Shown here: in pieces, positions 33,070-41,909 of the stretch
Position numbering within the stretch: position 1 is the first letter of the stretch
How the letters are laid out: each line of letters starts with the position of its first letter
From: Glaciecola sp964621345
GTDB taxonomy: Bacteria; Pseudomonadota; Gammaproteobacteria; Enterobacterales; Alteromonadaceae
NCBI GenBank assembly: GCA_964621345.1
Contig: CAZUON010000001.1
Location: 141,809 to 205,808, forward strand
Reading direction: 5' to 3'
DNA: 64,000 nt
The notes under the pieces: generated by a model
Databases searched by the model: none
Seen by the model: only the letters and a program-made list of their open reading frames with translations
What the model was told of the DNA's origin: nothing
Program-made: the position numbers and the translations under genes

Positions 33070-34185
33070 TTAGTCTTTAATTTGCTGATATTCCTGATTG
33101 CTAATATCAAAAACATACATAAGGGCATGTTTTGCTTGCTCGCGCATGGGGTCTTGAGGGTCTTGCGCAATAAACAGTAAGCGCTCCTTGATATCGTTTG
33201 TACGAGGGACGGTGCCCATATGTAAGCCGTCTAGTATGCTATAACGTAGGTCATCGTTATTACTACTATCGATATATTGACTCGCAATGTTGCTGCGTTG
33301 CTCAGCATTACTAAATCGCAGCACATGACTTACTACCGCGTTTTTATCTGTTAAATCGGGGTTGTCTAACATGCCATTTAGACCGCTTAAAATTTGCTCT
33401 CTTTCTACTGAGTCTAGCTGAAAGGGCATTACTAAATCCAGTGCATCCAATTTAGTAGAGGTGCTTTCTTCAGAATATAACGCAATATCCACTAAGGAAT
33501 TAAGGATTTCAGGGTTATCAGCCGCGTTATGGGTATTGGCGACTAAATGCAGAAACTGCTGACGAGAAGCTGAATCAAAGCGCTGGCTTGCCTCTAGTGC
33601 CGCTTGTTTGAGTGCCTCTACCCCTTTTTGTTCCGGCAGGCCTTGTAATATAGCGGTTACGTAATGAAATTCGCGAGACTCAAAATCCAAACTTTGCATG
33701 TGCTCTACCAAAATCGCGAGTTGTGTCGGTGAGTCGAAGAGCATTGTGCGTAATTGGTCTATTGCTTGACTAAATACGTTTACGTCTTCTTCGTTACCTG
33801 GCTCAGAGAGTCGAATAAGCTCATTAAACATAGCCACAACATCATTTGGGTCTTGCCATACAAATTCATCGCTTTTATCGCTATTGCCTTGGGCATTGGT
33901 TGCAGCGTCACTTAGGCTATTAGAATTATCGCCTTGAGAACGTGATGCATTTAAATCAGTGGCTTTGGTCGCGCCCGCGTTTTGTAGTAAACGTGCTTCA
34001 ATGTCTGCCCATGCATGGCTCGATTGATTTTGGATAGCTTGATTTGGGGCTCGATAGTTTTTTGAGTTATGTTCATTTATGCTAGGCGTTCTGTTTGAGT
34101 CTGCAGAAGAATACCCAGCTAAATAACCACCGTAAAAAGCTAGGCCTAACACCGATACTGCGAACACAATGTTTTGCAGTCGCAT
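33070..34185 (-). CDS. Single-pass membrane protein with helical-repeat domain
   Basis: Not recognised as a named family. A 371-residue protein with one N-terminal membrane helix (about residues 5-27). A low-complexity Asn/Ser/Asp/Gln-rich linker follows to about residue 105, then a mainly helical domain of about 260 residues whose regular 30-40-residue helix pairs suggest HEAT/ARM-like repeats. The helical domain is probably periplasmic. It lies between osmC (12 bp) and the TIM-barrel gene (24 bp) on the same strand, so cotranscription is likely. Function unknown. Confidence 0.65.
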   Translation of the reverse strand: MRLQNIVFAVSVLGLAFYGGYLAGYSSADSNRTPSINEHNSKNYRAPNQAIQNQSSHAWADIEARLLQNAGATKATDLNASRSQGDNSNSLSDAATNAQGNSDKSDEFVWQDPNDVVAMFNELIRLSEPGNEEDVNVFSQAIDQLRTMLFDSPTQLAILVEHMQSLDFESREFHYVTAILQGLPEQKGVEALKQAALEASQRFDSASRQQFLHLVANTHNAADNPEILNSLVDIALYSEESTSTKLDALDLVMPFQLDSVEREQILSGLNGMLDNPDLTDKNAVVSHVLRFSNAEQRSNIASQYIDSSNNDDLRYSILDGLHMGTVPRTNDIKERLLFIAQDPQDPMREQAKHALMYVFDISNQEYQQIKD

Positions 34186-34197
34186 GACAATCGCAAC

Positions 34198-34638
34198 CTA
34201 TGCTTTAATTTCGTAAGTGGTTTTAATATCCACTTGTTGATTGAGCATAAGCATCACTGAACAGTATTTTTCTGTAGAAAGCTCAACGGCTCTAGCCAAA
34301 TGCTTTTCGTTTACGTTAGTGCCCGATACTACGTAGTGCGCATGAATATGGGTGAATACTCTGGGGGGCTCGGGTGCGCGCTGTGCGCTAAGCTCGCATT
34401 CGCAGCTTTCTATGCCTTGACGTGCTTTGCGCATGATTTGTACCACATCAACTGAAGAACACGCTCCAACACTGAGTAATACCGCATGCATAGGGGAGAG
34501 GGCATTGCCGTTACCATCTAAATGTAGGCTCTCGCCGCTATCCATTTTGCCATCAAAGGCAAGCCCATCTTCAGACGGTTGCCAGCTAACGGTTGCCTTC
34601 ATTGGGGCACTTTTTCGATCGTCTGTTGTATTTGTCAT
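34198..34638 (-). CDS. OsmC/Ohr-family protein
   Basis: A 146-residue protein of the OsmC superfamily, thiol peroxidases that reduce organic hydroperoxides. The two redox cysteines are Cys60 (VGACSSVDVV) and Cys126 (EKYCSVML). The family-typical MHAVLLSVGAC helix and the C-terminal strand are present. The subgroup is closest to YhfA-like OsmC rather than Ohr, based on the short length and SPMHAVLLS. The ATG at 34638 is used, and a GTG directly before it is equally possible. AGGA lies upstream. It follows cvfB by 11 bp on the same strand, so it is probably cotranscribed. Confidence 0.9.
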   Translation of the reverse strand: MTNTTDDRKSAPMKATVSWQPSEDGLAFDGKMDSGESLHLDGNGNALSPMHAVLLSVGACSSVDVVQIMRKARQGIESCECELSAQRAPEPPRVFTHIHAHYVVSGTNVNEKHLARAVELSTEKYCSVMLMLNQQVDIKTTYEIKA

Positions 34639-34649
34639 CACATCAATTC

Positions 34650-35513
34650 CTAAGAAATACGTTTTATATGGGTTGGGCTAATCTCAATCTGCTTAGATTT
34701 ATACAGTTGCCCCAGCGCTTTTTTATATGCATTTTTACTCACATTAAAGCGCGTTTGGATTTCTTCTGGGCTACTTTTATCGGTGAGTGTAGATAAACCG
34801 CCGTGAGCGTCTAGGTCGCTCAAAATTTCATCGCTTAAGCTTTGTCGTTGCTTTTTATCATGACGCTGTAGGCTAACATCTATCTTACCGTCTGCTCGGA
34901 TATTACTAATATAACCACGATGTGTCTCGCCAATTTTTACCGTTTTAAATAGGTCACTCTTGTATAGTAAACCTGCATAGTTATTGTCGATAATCACTTT
35001 ATAACCCAACGGTGTTTGCGCGTAAACCAGCAGCTCAACCTCTTGGCTAAAGTCCCATTGCTGTGGAGCATCGAGTAAAAACTGCTCTATTTTTGTTGTG
35101 GCAAACAAGCGTTTATTCTCAGGTTCATGCACCAAGCGAACAACTGCAGGTAGGCCCATCGCTACGTCGCTATGTAGGTATTGCTTAGGCGCAAATAAAT
35201 CCCGTGACAAACCCCATTTTAAAAAGGCACCTGCATCGGTTAAACCGACAACATCCAATGCTTTAAATTCATCCATAGATATAGATGCAGGAGAAAGACT
35301 CGCGTGAACAGACTTGTCTTGTCCATAATACAAATAAACCTCAACTTCTTGGCCTTCGGTAAGGGCGGTATCGGTTGCTGCTAGCAATACATCGCTTGTG
35401 TTTTCGGTCCAAGGGCTAGGGGGGGCGTCGGTAAGTGCAGGGTCGCTGAGTACATAACCTACAGGTGAGGCTTCTTTGACGCGTAAGGTATTGATTTTTC
35501 CAAGAGATAGCAT
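34650..35513 (-). CDS. cvfB: S1-domain RNA-binding protein CvfB
   Basis: A 287-residue protein of the CvfB/YitL family. Three S1-like OB folds are followed by a winged helix. VGLTDAGAFLKWGLSRDLFAP is the family's central S1 strand, the third S1 contains RADGKIDVSLQ, and the C-terminal wHTH contains LTDKSSPEEIQTRFNVSKNAYKKALG. CvfB binds RNA and affects virulence gene expression in staphylococci, but its role in gammaproteobacteria is less clear. It is cytosolic, first in a probable cvfB-osmC-... run, and divergent from pxpA across about 127 bp. Confidence 0.92.
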   Translation of the reverse strand: MLSLGKINTLRVKEASPVGYVLSDPALTDAPPSPWTENTSDVLLAATDTALTEGQEVEVYLYYGQDKSVHASLSPASISMDEFKALDVVGLTDAGAFLKWGLSRDLFAPKQYLHSDVAMGLPAVVRLVHEPENKRLFATTKIEQFLLDAPQQWDFSQEVELLVYAQTPLGYKVIIDNNYAGLLYKSDLFKTVKIGETHRGYISNIRADGKIDVSLQRHDKKQRQSLSDEILSDLDAHGGLSTLTDKSSPEEIQTRFNVSKNAYKKALGQLYKSKQIEISPTHIKRIS

Positions 35514-35640
35514 ATGTTTTCTTTTGTTAGTTCTTCACACAAAGGTGCAATTTATTGAGCGTTTAATATCTATATTCGCTCGGTGTATGGTACATTTTTA
35601 TGGAGTATATCAACAAGCGCTATAGGAAGTATCGGATTTG

Positions 35641-36366
35641 ATGAAACTTAATGCAGATTTAGGCGAGAGTTACGGGGGGTGGGGCGAAAATAGTGACCCT
35701 GATATTATGCCTTTTATCGACCAAGCAAACGTGGCATGTGGTTATCATGCTGGCGATCCAAAAGTGATGGTCAGCACCATTACACTGCTTAAACAATATG
35801 ATGTGAGTTTAGGCGCGCACCCTTCATATCCTGACTTGCAAGGATTTGGCCGCCGTAGTATGCGCATCCCAGCGGACGAACTTATTCCCATGATCCACGC
35901 ACAAATGGCAATGCTAGAAGGTCTGGCAAAATGCCAAGGCGTGGTGCTCGAATACGTAAAGCCTCATGGCGCGTTGTACAACGATATGATGCAACATGCT
36001 CAAGTGTTTGAAGATGTGGTGAGTGCAATGAGTAGCTACCACCAAACCTTACCCCTAATGATTCAAGCGCTGAGCAATAACGACTTTCACTTAGAGTTAG
36101 CCGAACGCCACAAAGTCCCCTTAATATTAGAGGCTTTTGCCGACCGCCGTTACACTGCAAGTGGATATTTGACCTCACGGCAAAATGAGGGAGCGGTGCT
36201 CACTGCACAAGAAGCTCTCGCGCAAGCAAAATCGCTTATTCACGACAAACAAGTGGTCGCAGAAAATGGCAAGATGATAAACATAGACGCAAGTACATTG
36301 TGCGTCCATGGCGACAGCCCTAGTGCATTAGCAATGGTGAAAGATATTCGCCAGTTACTCATTTAA
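35641..36366 (+). CDS. pxpA: 5-oxoprolinase subunit A
   Basis: A 241-residue protein of the LamB/YcsF family, now PxpA. It works with PxpB and PxpC in ATP-dependent hydrolysis of 5-oxoproline (pyroglutamate) to glutamate. Characteristic motifs are LNADLGESYG, ANVACGYHAGDP, GAHPSYPDLQGFGRR, KPHGALYND and the C-terminal LCVHGDSP. The ATG at 35641 (TATAGGAAG upstream) is preferred to the preceding TTG. It is the first gene of pxpABC, 11 bp before pxpB. Confidence 0.95.
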   Translation: MKLNADLGESYGGWGENSDPDIMPFIDQANVACGYHAGDPKVMVSTITLLKQYDVSLGAHPSYPDLQGFGRRSMRIPADELIPMIHAQMAMLEGLAKCQGVVLEYVKPHGALYNDMMQHAQVFEDVVSAMSSYHQTLPLMIQALSNNDFHLELAERHKVPLILEAFADRRYTASGYLTSRQNEGAVLTAQEALAQAKSLIHDKQVVAENGKMINIDASTLCVHGDSPSALAMVKDIRQLLI

Positions 36367-36377
36367 CTCTACATTTT

Positions 36378-37316
36378 ATGTCTGATGAATATACGGTGAA
36401 GTCATCCGCTTTTAGGCTTACTCAAACCCCGCAGCGGTTTTCTCTTGACCCAAGTACGGCAGTGCATTGGGTTAATGAAAATACTTGTTTACTTGAAATA
36501 GATATTGACGTGGAGAGCACAACTCACCAAATTACAGCAAACAGCGACAGACAAAATGAACAACTGATACGGGCTAATGCGCATGTAGCGAAGTGGACTA
36601 ATACGCTTTTGTTTCTTAATTCCCCGACTCGCGCAAACACTAATGATAATGACCATAGCGGCCCACCTTGGTTATTGCAATATGTGCCCGCATATACCTC
36701 CCTACTCATTGTGCATGACTTGAGCTTGATTGACCAATTCGCGGTGCTGGCTTACTTAAAGCAGTGCGCTGTTGCGATGCAAAACGAAAGTTCACATCAT
36801 AAAGATTCACTGTGCTCTTCTTTGCGCCCACCACAGTGTCATAACATCGAGGTATGCTATGCCTTAGAGCTGGAACTGGCGCTTCGTAAACAAGGTGTGA
36901 GTGACTTTGAGAGGCCTAACGATTTAGCCACGGTTAGCAAAAATACCGGCATGAAAGCAGATGAAATCATTCGTTTGCATAGCGCAAAAGAGTACAGGGT
37001 ATTTACGGTAGGCTTTTTGCCTAATTTCGCTTATTTAGGACTGACCGATTCACGTTTAGCACTTCCTCGTTTAAAACATCCGCGTAAAAAGGTGCCTGCT
37101 GGCGCCGTGGCTATAGCGGACAATCAAACCGCGATATATCCGCAGTCATCACCCGGTGGTTGGCATATTCTGGGCTATAGTTATTTAGATTTACGCGGCG
37201 AACAAACAGTTGGGTTTCGTGCTGGTGACACTGTGCGCTTTTCGGCAATTAGCGAAGAAGAGTATTGCAATAAGCTGCATGCACAGCGCCTCAGAGCGAG
37301 CATGCAAAAATGCTAA
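36378..37316 (+). CDS. pxpB: 5-oxoprolinase subunit B (long form)
   Basis: A 312-residue KipI/PxpB-type protein. The C-terminal half is typical (FTVGFLPNFAYLGL, LPRLKHPRKKVPAGAVAIADNQTAIYP with the usual SPGGWHILG). The N-terminal half is longer than usual, since PxpB is normally around 220-240 residues. The extra material includes stretches near residues 50-60, 78-85 and 135-150 rich in Asn, His and Ser. PxpB pairs with PxpC, and the two may also be fused as a carboxylase-like enzyme. It overlaps pxpC by 7 bp. Function is inferred from family and operon. Confidence 0.9.
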   Translation: MSDEYTVKSSAFRLTQTPQRFSLDPSTAVHWVNENTCLLEIDIDVESTTHQITANSDRQNEQLIRANAHVAKWTNTLLFLNSPTRANTNDNDHSGPPWLLQYVPAYTSLLIVHDLSLIDQFAVLAYLKQCAVAMQNESSHHKDSLCSSLRPPQCHNIEVCYALELELALRKQGVSDFERPNDLATVSKNTGMKADEIIRLHSAKEYRVFTVGFLPNFAYLGLTDSRLALPRLKHPRKKVPAGAVAIADNQTAIYPQSSPGGWHILGYSYLDLRGEQTVGFRAGDTVRFSAISEEEYCNKLHAQRLRASMQKC

Positions 37317-38338
37317 CTGTAGAGCGTATCGGATTTTACGCCCAACTGGTTGATGGCGGACGAAAGCAATCTATGCATACCGGCTATACCGAATCGGGTG
37401 CGTTAGATTGGCAGAGTTTTGAGCTTGCAAATGCCTTGGTTGGAAACGCGCTTGACTCTGACGCGGTTAGCGCGATTGAAATTACCTTAGGTGGTATCAG
37501 CATCTTATTTGAACAAGATGCGACTGTTGCATTAAGTGGTGCTCATTGTACTTGCCTTGTAGATGAAAAAGCACAGCCCATGCATACGCCTATTTTTGTT
37601 AAAGCGGGTTCAACGCTCAGCATTGCAGGGATTGGAAGTGATTATGGCATGCGCACATATTTGGCAATTCGAGGCGACATCCAATCTAAGCGCTTGTTCG
37701 AGTCTATCGCCAATGTAAAGCGAGAGGGATGTGGCGGTAATCATGATGATGGACGTCCTTTACAAGTGGGGGATAAACTCGCTTATGGAGAAAATAAATT
37801 ACTCAGTCAGGCGCTTTACAGCCGCTTGGCGCAATCACAAAACCACAATGAGCTAATGGCTCAACACCCTTTCATAAATGAGTATTTACAGTCACTGAAC
37901 CCCGATGATGCGACCAAGACGTTACTACACTTTATACCAGGCTATCAATGGGACGAGTTTTCAGCACTTGAGCGTGCAAAATTTAGCACCAGTGAATTTG
38001 CTTTAAGGGCAGAAGGCGATCGCATGGGCATAAAATTACAGGGGCAAGCGATTAAAGGGCCTCAACGACAACTTTACTCCCAAGGCCTATGTAATGGCGC
38101 AATTCAATGCTCGGGCGGTGGGCAGTTAATGATCATGCTTAACGACCGCCAGACCATAGGCGGCTATCCCATTCTAGGAGCGTTAGATGCCTTCTCTCGC
38201 GCTCGCTTGGCGCAATGTCATGTGGGTAGCGAAGTAAGCTTTATTATGAGCGACGCCCTAAATAGCGCAGCCCAACTTGGGCTTTGGATGCAAAATATTA
38301 AAAACTTATCGCAGTGGGTAGACCGTTTTTTAAATTAG
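37310..38338 (+). CDS. pxpC: 5-oxoprolinase subunit C
   Basis: A 342-residue KipA/PxpC-type protein (biotin-dependent carboxyltransferase domain superfamily). The start VERIGFYAQLVDGGR and the following TESGALDWQSFELANALVGN correspond to the family's TVQDxGRxGY and SGAMD blocks, though the first is divergent. LAIRGDI, the EGDRMGIKLQG strand and the QLMIMLNDRQTIGGYP block are well conserved. It is translationally coupled to pxpB by a 7-bp overlap. The next gene, a transaminase, begins 44 bp later on the same strand, so it may be cotranscribed. Confidence 0.92.
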   Translation: MLTVERIGFYAQLVDGGRKQSMHTGYTESGALDWQSFELANALVGNALDSDAVSAIEITLGGISILFEQDATVALSGAHCTCLVDEKAQPMHTPIFVKAGSTLSIAGIGSDYGMRTYLAIRGDIQSKRLFESIANVKREGCGGNHDDGRPLQVGDKLAYGENKLLSQALYSRLAQSQNHNELMAQHPFINEYLQSLNPDDATKTLLHFIPGYQWDEFSALERAKFSTSEFALRAEGDRMGIKLQGQAIKGPQRQLYSQGLCNGAIQCSGGGQLMIMLNDRQTIGGYPILGALDAFSRARLAQCHVGSEVSFIMSDALNSAAQLGLWMQNIKNLSQWVDRFLN

Positions 38339-38382
38339 TGCTTCAATGAGGCGATATTGAACGAATGCTAGGGTGAATTGAG

Positions 38383-39240
38383 ATGGCAAAGGTATTATTA
38401 AATAGTGAATTTGTAGACGAGACTCAAGCTAAAATATCGCCTATGGACAGAGGTTTTTTATTTGGCGACGGCATTTATGAAGTGATTCCTTGTTATCAAC
38501 ATCAACCGGTTGGCCTCAAGCTGCACCTAGCTCGCATGAATAAAGGCTTGAGAGAGATTGGTATTAATTATCACGCCGATGAACAAGAATGGTCTGAAAA
38601 TATTGCTAATCTACTTGCGCAATTTGATACACCCGATATGGGCATTTATATTCACATCAGCCGCGGTACCGACACTAAACGCTTCCATGCTTACCCTGAA
38701 AATGTCACGCCAACCGTATTTGCTTATGCGTTTAAAATTCCTGCGTCTCAAGCGCTTAACCGAGACACCGCTAAAGGGTTTAGAGTCAATACGGTACAAG
38801 ATTTGCGCTGGCAGCGTTGCCATATAAAATCTACTTCGTTATTAGGTAACGTGATGCACTTTCAACAAGGCCAAGATGCGGGTAAAGATGAGGTCATTTT
38901 ATATAATGAAAATCATGAAATTACAGAGGCCGCAGCCTGTAATGTGTTTGTGGTAAAAGATAACGTTATCTATACACCGCCGCTCGATCATCAGTTGTTA
39001 CCGGGCATCACTCGCCGAATCATTATCGATAGTTTAAAAAGTGCAGGAGGCTTTGACCTCAGAGAAGAAAAGATCCCACTTAGCGCATTAGATGAATGCG
39101 ATGAAGCTTGGTTAAGTTCATCGAGTAAAGAGATTGGCGCGATTGTAGAGATTAACGATAGGGTATTAGGTGACGGGCGACCCGGTGAGATGTGGTTGGC
39201 CGCCCAGACTGCATATAATGCGTATAAATTTAGTTGTTAA
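38383..39240 (+). CDS. Class IV aminotransferase, probable D-amino-acid transaminase
   Basis: A 285-residue PLP fold-type IV transaminase. The PLP lysine is Lys149 in RCHIKSTSLLGN, and Glu182 in ITEAAACNVFVV contacts the pyridine nitrogen. FLFGDGIYEVIP and LPGITRR are conserved. The R-W-x-R-C-x-I-K-S context favours D-alanine/D-amino-acid aminotransferase over branched-chain transaminase or aminodeoxychorismate lyase, so it probably interconverts D-Ala/D-Glu and 2-oxoacids. Its 44-bp distance from pxpC suggests cotranscription with 5-oxoproline degradation. Its last 4 bases overlap the convergent fur stop. Confidence 0.87.
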   Translation: MAKVLLNSEFVDETQAKISPMDRGFLFGDGIYEVIPCYQHQPVGLKLHLARMNKGLREIGINYHADEQEWSENIANLLAQFDTPDMGIYIHISRGTDTKRFHAYPENVTPTVFAYAFKIPASQALNRDTAKGFRVNTVQDLRWQRCHIKSTSLLGNVMHFQQGQDAGKDEVILYNENHEITEAAACNVFVVKDNVIYTPPLDHQLLPGITRRIIIDSLKSAGGFDLREEKIPLSALDECDEAWLSSSSKEIGAIVEINDRVLGDGRPGEMWLAAQTAYNAYKFSC

Positions 39241-39665
39241 TCGTCGTCTTCGAGGCAGGTTTCGTCTTGGCACTCACCATATAAATAAAGGCTATGATGG
39301 GTAAGCTTCATGTTGTTTGCTTTCGCTATTGCTTCTTGACGCTCCTCGATGAGTGGATCTTCAAACTCAATGACCTTTCCACACTTTAAGCAAACTAAAT
39401 GGTCGTGATGTTCTTTATGACTGATCTCAAAAACCGACTTGCCACCTTCAAAGTGATGGCGGTTTAGTATACCGGCATCATCGAATTGGTTTAGTACGCG
39501 ATATACTGTTGCTAATCCAATCTCTTCGCCCATGTCTATAAGAAGCTTATACACATCTTCCGCGCTAATATGCTGATTACTAGGCTCTTGAAGGATCTCA
39601 AGTATCTTTAAGCGAGGGAGAGTTACTTTTAAGCCCGCTTTTTTTAATTCTTTATTTTGGTCCAT
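39237..39665 (-). CDS. fur: Ferric uptake regulator Fur
   Basis: A 142-residue Fur repressor. The N-terminal winged helix contains LKVTLPRLKILEIL and GLATVYRVLNQF. The dimerisation domain holds HKEHHDHLVCLKCGK, with Cys92 and Cys95 for the structural zinc, and a second pair Cys132/Cys137 (CQDETC). With Fe(II) it represses iron uptake genes. The gene ends in a 4-bp convergent overlap with the transaminase. In many gammaproteobacteria fur follows fldA directly. Here fldA is about 6 kb away, separated by a chemoreceptor and a peptidase. No clear Fur box was seen upstream. Confidence 0.96.
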   Translation of the reverse strand: MDQNKELKKAGLKVTLPRLKILEILQEPSNQHISAEDVYKLLIDMGEEIGLATVYRVLNQFDDAGILNRHHFEGGKSVFEISHKEHHDHLVCLKCGKVIEFEDPLIEERQEAIAKANNMKLTHHSLYLYGECQDETCLEDDD

Positions 39666-39791
39666 GAGCTTCCTTACAACACAAATGTTTCCGCTATTAT
39701 AAGTAAGAATTCAAGATTTAACAGCTTTTGCCGAACAATAAGATAACAAATATATCTTTAGTTAAAATTGGTTGCTAAGCAATCATGATTT

Positions 39792-41816
39792 ATGGGCTGT
39801 TATATGCATTTTACCGTTGTCCGAAAAATGGTTATTGGTTTTACAAGCTTAGCGCTTTTATTGGTTATCACTAGTGTACTCTCATACATTGGTTTAGCCG
39901 AAATAAAAGATAGTGCGCAAGAGGTCGCGCGAGTGAAAATGCCTATTCAAAGAGTCGTGACTAATTTAAACGTTAGTATTTTGCGCTTAGGAACGATTAC
40001 CACAAATGCATATTTTGAATCTCAAAAAGAAGAGCTAAATTCGCTTAAACGTGATTTCGATGAAGGTTACGAATCGTATATTAGTGAACTGGCAAGTCTT
40101 GGTGCCTTGGTATCAGAGCAAAATGTTGTGGTATTGCAGCAAGTCAGCAATAACTCAGAAGCATATTTAAGTGCAAGTCACGCCATGTTTGAGGCCAAAT
40201 TCGACTCTATTGATACGAGTATCGCGCTAAAAGAGTCCGGTGAACTTGCACTTAGTCATGCGGATGAGGCAAGCGCATTAATGCTCGACTTAAGCTACAT
40301 AGAGGATGATTCTGCAGACCTTGAGACACTAATAGGGATGACGACAAATATTGATAACAAACTCGGTCTAATGCTATCGAACATCAAAGAGCTTATTGCA
40401 TCAACTGACCCAGAGGTTGTTGAACAGTCTATTGGCAACATTGAATATAATACAAGTAATGTTGCCGTTGATGCTGATTATGCAAAAAGAGTTGCGGCTG
40501 ATATCGATACTCAAGGAATTTTTGAGATGTTTGATGAAGAATATAACAGTATGAAAACCGCACTTGAGGCCGACGGCGGTGCTTTTTCTCTGAAACGACT
40601 ACAATTAGCCTTGTTAGACCAAGCAAATGCGCAACGTGTAGCCTCAAATCAAAATATTGCTTTGGCAATTGAGGATTTGACCATTTTGTATGACAAAGCA
40701 AATAGTGCTGCATTAGAAGGGCAAGAAGATATTCTTGACGCCGTGCAAGTTAACGTAATGAAGAGTTTTGCGGTGTCGTTTATTGGTATTGTTGCAACAA
40801 TCGTTTTGGCAGTGATTGCCACAAGAAGTATCGCAAAACCTTTGAAATATGTGAATAAAAAGTTACGCGTACTCAGTGGGGGCGATTTAACACAGAGGTT
40901 ACGCGAAGAAGGCAATGATGAGTTTGCGGAGCTTGCAAAAAGCGTTAATCAGTTGATATCAGGCCTTCGTGACTTGATTGGCAGTATCAGGGAGCGCGAG
41001 CAGAGTCTTAATATTGCAATGCTGAAAAGTGTAGAAATGGGGGATAAGTCTCTGCAACAAGTCGCCCAGCAACAGGCTCAAATTGACACCACTAGCGATA
41101 ATACACAACAAGTTAAAGGCACGAGCCAATCTAATTTAGGACAAATACAGGCGGCGGATAGTCAGATTGAAAGTGCGATTGCGCAAAGTGAAACAGTTGT
41201 TTCATTGGTTCAAGAATCAAACCGACAAGTCAATGAACAAGCAGAGCAATCAAAACGCTCAATGGAAATTATTAATCGCTTGGGTGAAAACAGCTATAAG
41301 ATTGGTAGCATTTTAGATGTAATAAAAACGATTGCCGAGCAAACTAACCTGCTGGCTCTAAACGCTGCGATTGAGGCAGCAAGAGCAGGAGAGCAAGGCC
41401 GAGGATTTGCCGTGGTTGCCGATGAAGTAAGAACCTTAGCTACCCGCACACAGTCATCTACCGAAGAAATAGAAACCATGATTGGTACTCTACAAAAAGA
41501 CTCACAACAGGCAGTAGATGCTATGAATCGTGGTTCTGAGCAAGTGCAAAAAGGGGTTGAAATTACTAATGAGGTAACCTCTCAGGTACTTACCATTAAA
41601 GAGCTTATCCAAGGCTTGGCCGATTTTAATCAGCAAATTGTACAAGACACACATAAGCAAGATGAACTACTAGACGATGTTGTATCAAGGCTCAATACGA
41701 TTGTTGAGTTAAGCCGGGAAAGCGAGACAAGTACAAGAGCTTCAAATGATGCAACACACGAAATAGAAGTACAAATGGAAGGCCTAAGTGAGGCGGTTAA
41801 GCAGTTTAGAATGTGA
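39792..41816 (+). CDS. Methyl-accepting chemotaxis protein
   Basis: A 674-residue chemoreceptor. TM1 spans about residues 11-31, and the helical periplasmic ligand domain about 32-320 has no recognised subtype. TM2 (about 322-345) is followed by a HAMP domain (SIAKPLKYVNKKL...GGDLTQRL). The cytoplasmic signalling hairpin has the invariant tip EQTNLLALNAAIEAARAGEQGRGFAVVADEVR. It ends without a CheR-binding pentapeptide (EAVKQFRM). The start could be the ATG at 39792 or 39804, and neither has a strong ribosome site. No che genes are adjacent. It sits between fur and the M14 gene. Confidence 0.93.
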   Translation: MGCYMHFTVVRKMVIGFTSLALLLVITSVLSYIGLAEIKDSAQEVARVKMPIQRVVTNLNVSILRLGTITTNAYFESQKEELNSLKRDFDEGYESYISELASLGALVSEQNVVVLQQVSNNSEAYLSASHAMFEAKFDSIDTSIALKESGELALSHADEASALMLDLSYIEDDSADLETLIGMTTNIDNKLGLMLSNIKELIASTDPEVVEQSIGNIEYNTSNVAVDADYAKRVAADIDTQGIFEMFDEEYNSMKTALEADGGAFSLKRLQLALLDQANAQRVASNQNIALAIEDLTILYDKANSAALEGQEDILDAVQVNVMKSFAVSFIGIVATIVLAVIATRSIAKPLKYVNKKLRVLSGGDLTQRLREEGNDEFAELAKSVNQLISGLRDLIGSIREREQSLNIAMLKSVEMGDKSLQQVAQQQAQIDTTSDNTQQVKGTSQSNLGQIQAADSQIESAIAQSETVVSLVQESNRQVNEQAEQSKRSMEIINRLGENSYKIGSILDVIKTIAEQTNLLALNAAIEAARAGEQGRGFAVVADEVRTLATRTQSSTEEIETMIGTLQKDSQQAVDAMNRGSEQVQKGVEITNEVTSQVLTIKELIQGLADFNQQIVQDTHKQDELLDDVVSRLNTIVELSRESETSTRASNDATHEIEVQMEGLSEAVKQFRM

Positions 41817-41853
41817 AACATGCTAGAGTAACAACAGCCCGAGTTTTATGTAT

Positions 41854-41881
41854 AAAAAAGGCCCTCGTAAATGAGAGCCTT
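41854..41881 (-). terminator. Terminator of the M14 carboxypeptidase gene
   Basis: On the minus strand, AAGGC-T-CTC / GAG-G-GCCTT forms an 8-bp stem with one mismatch and a 6-base loop, followed by six T (41859-41854). It lies between the convergent chemoreceptor and M14 genes and serves the latter. Confidence 0.75.
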
Positions 41882-41909
41882 CGGTAATTATTACTTTAGT
41901 TAAAGCGTT

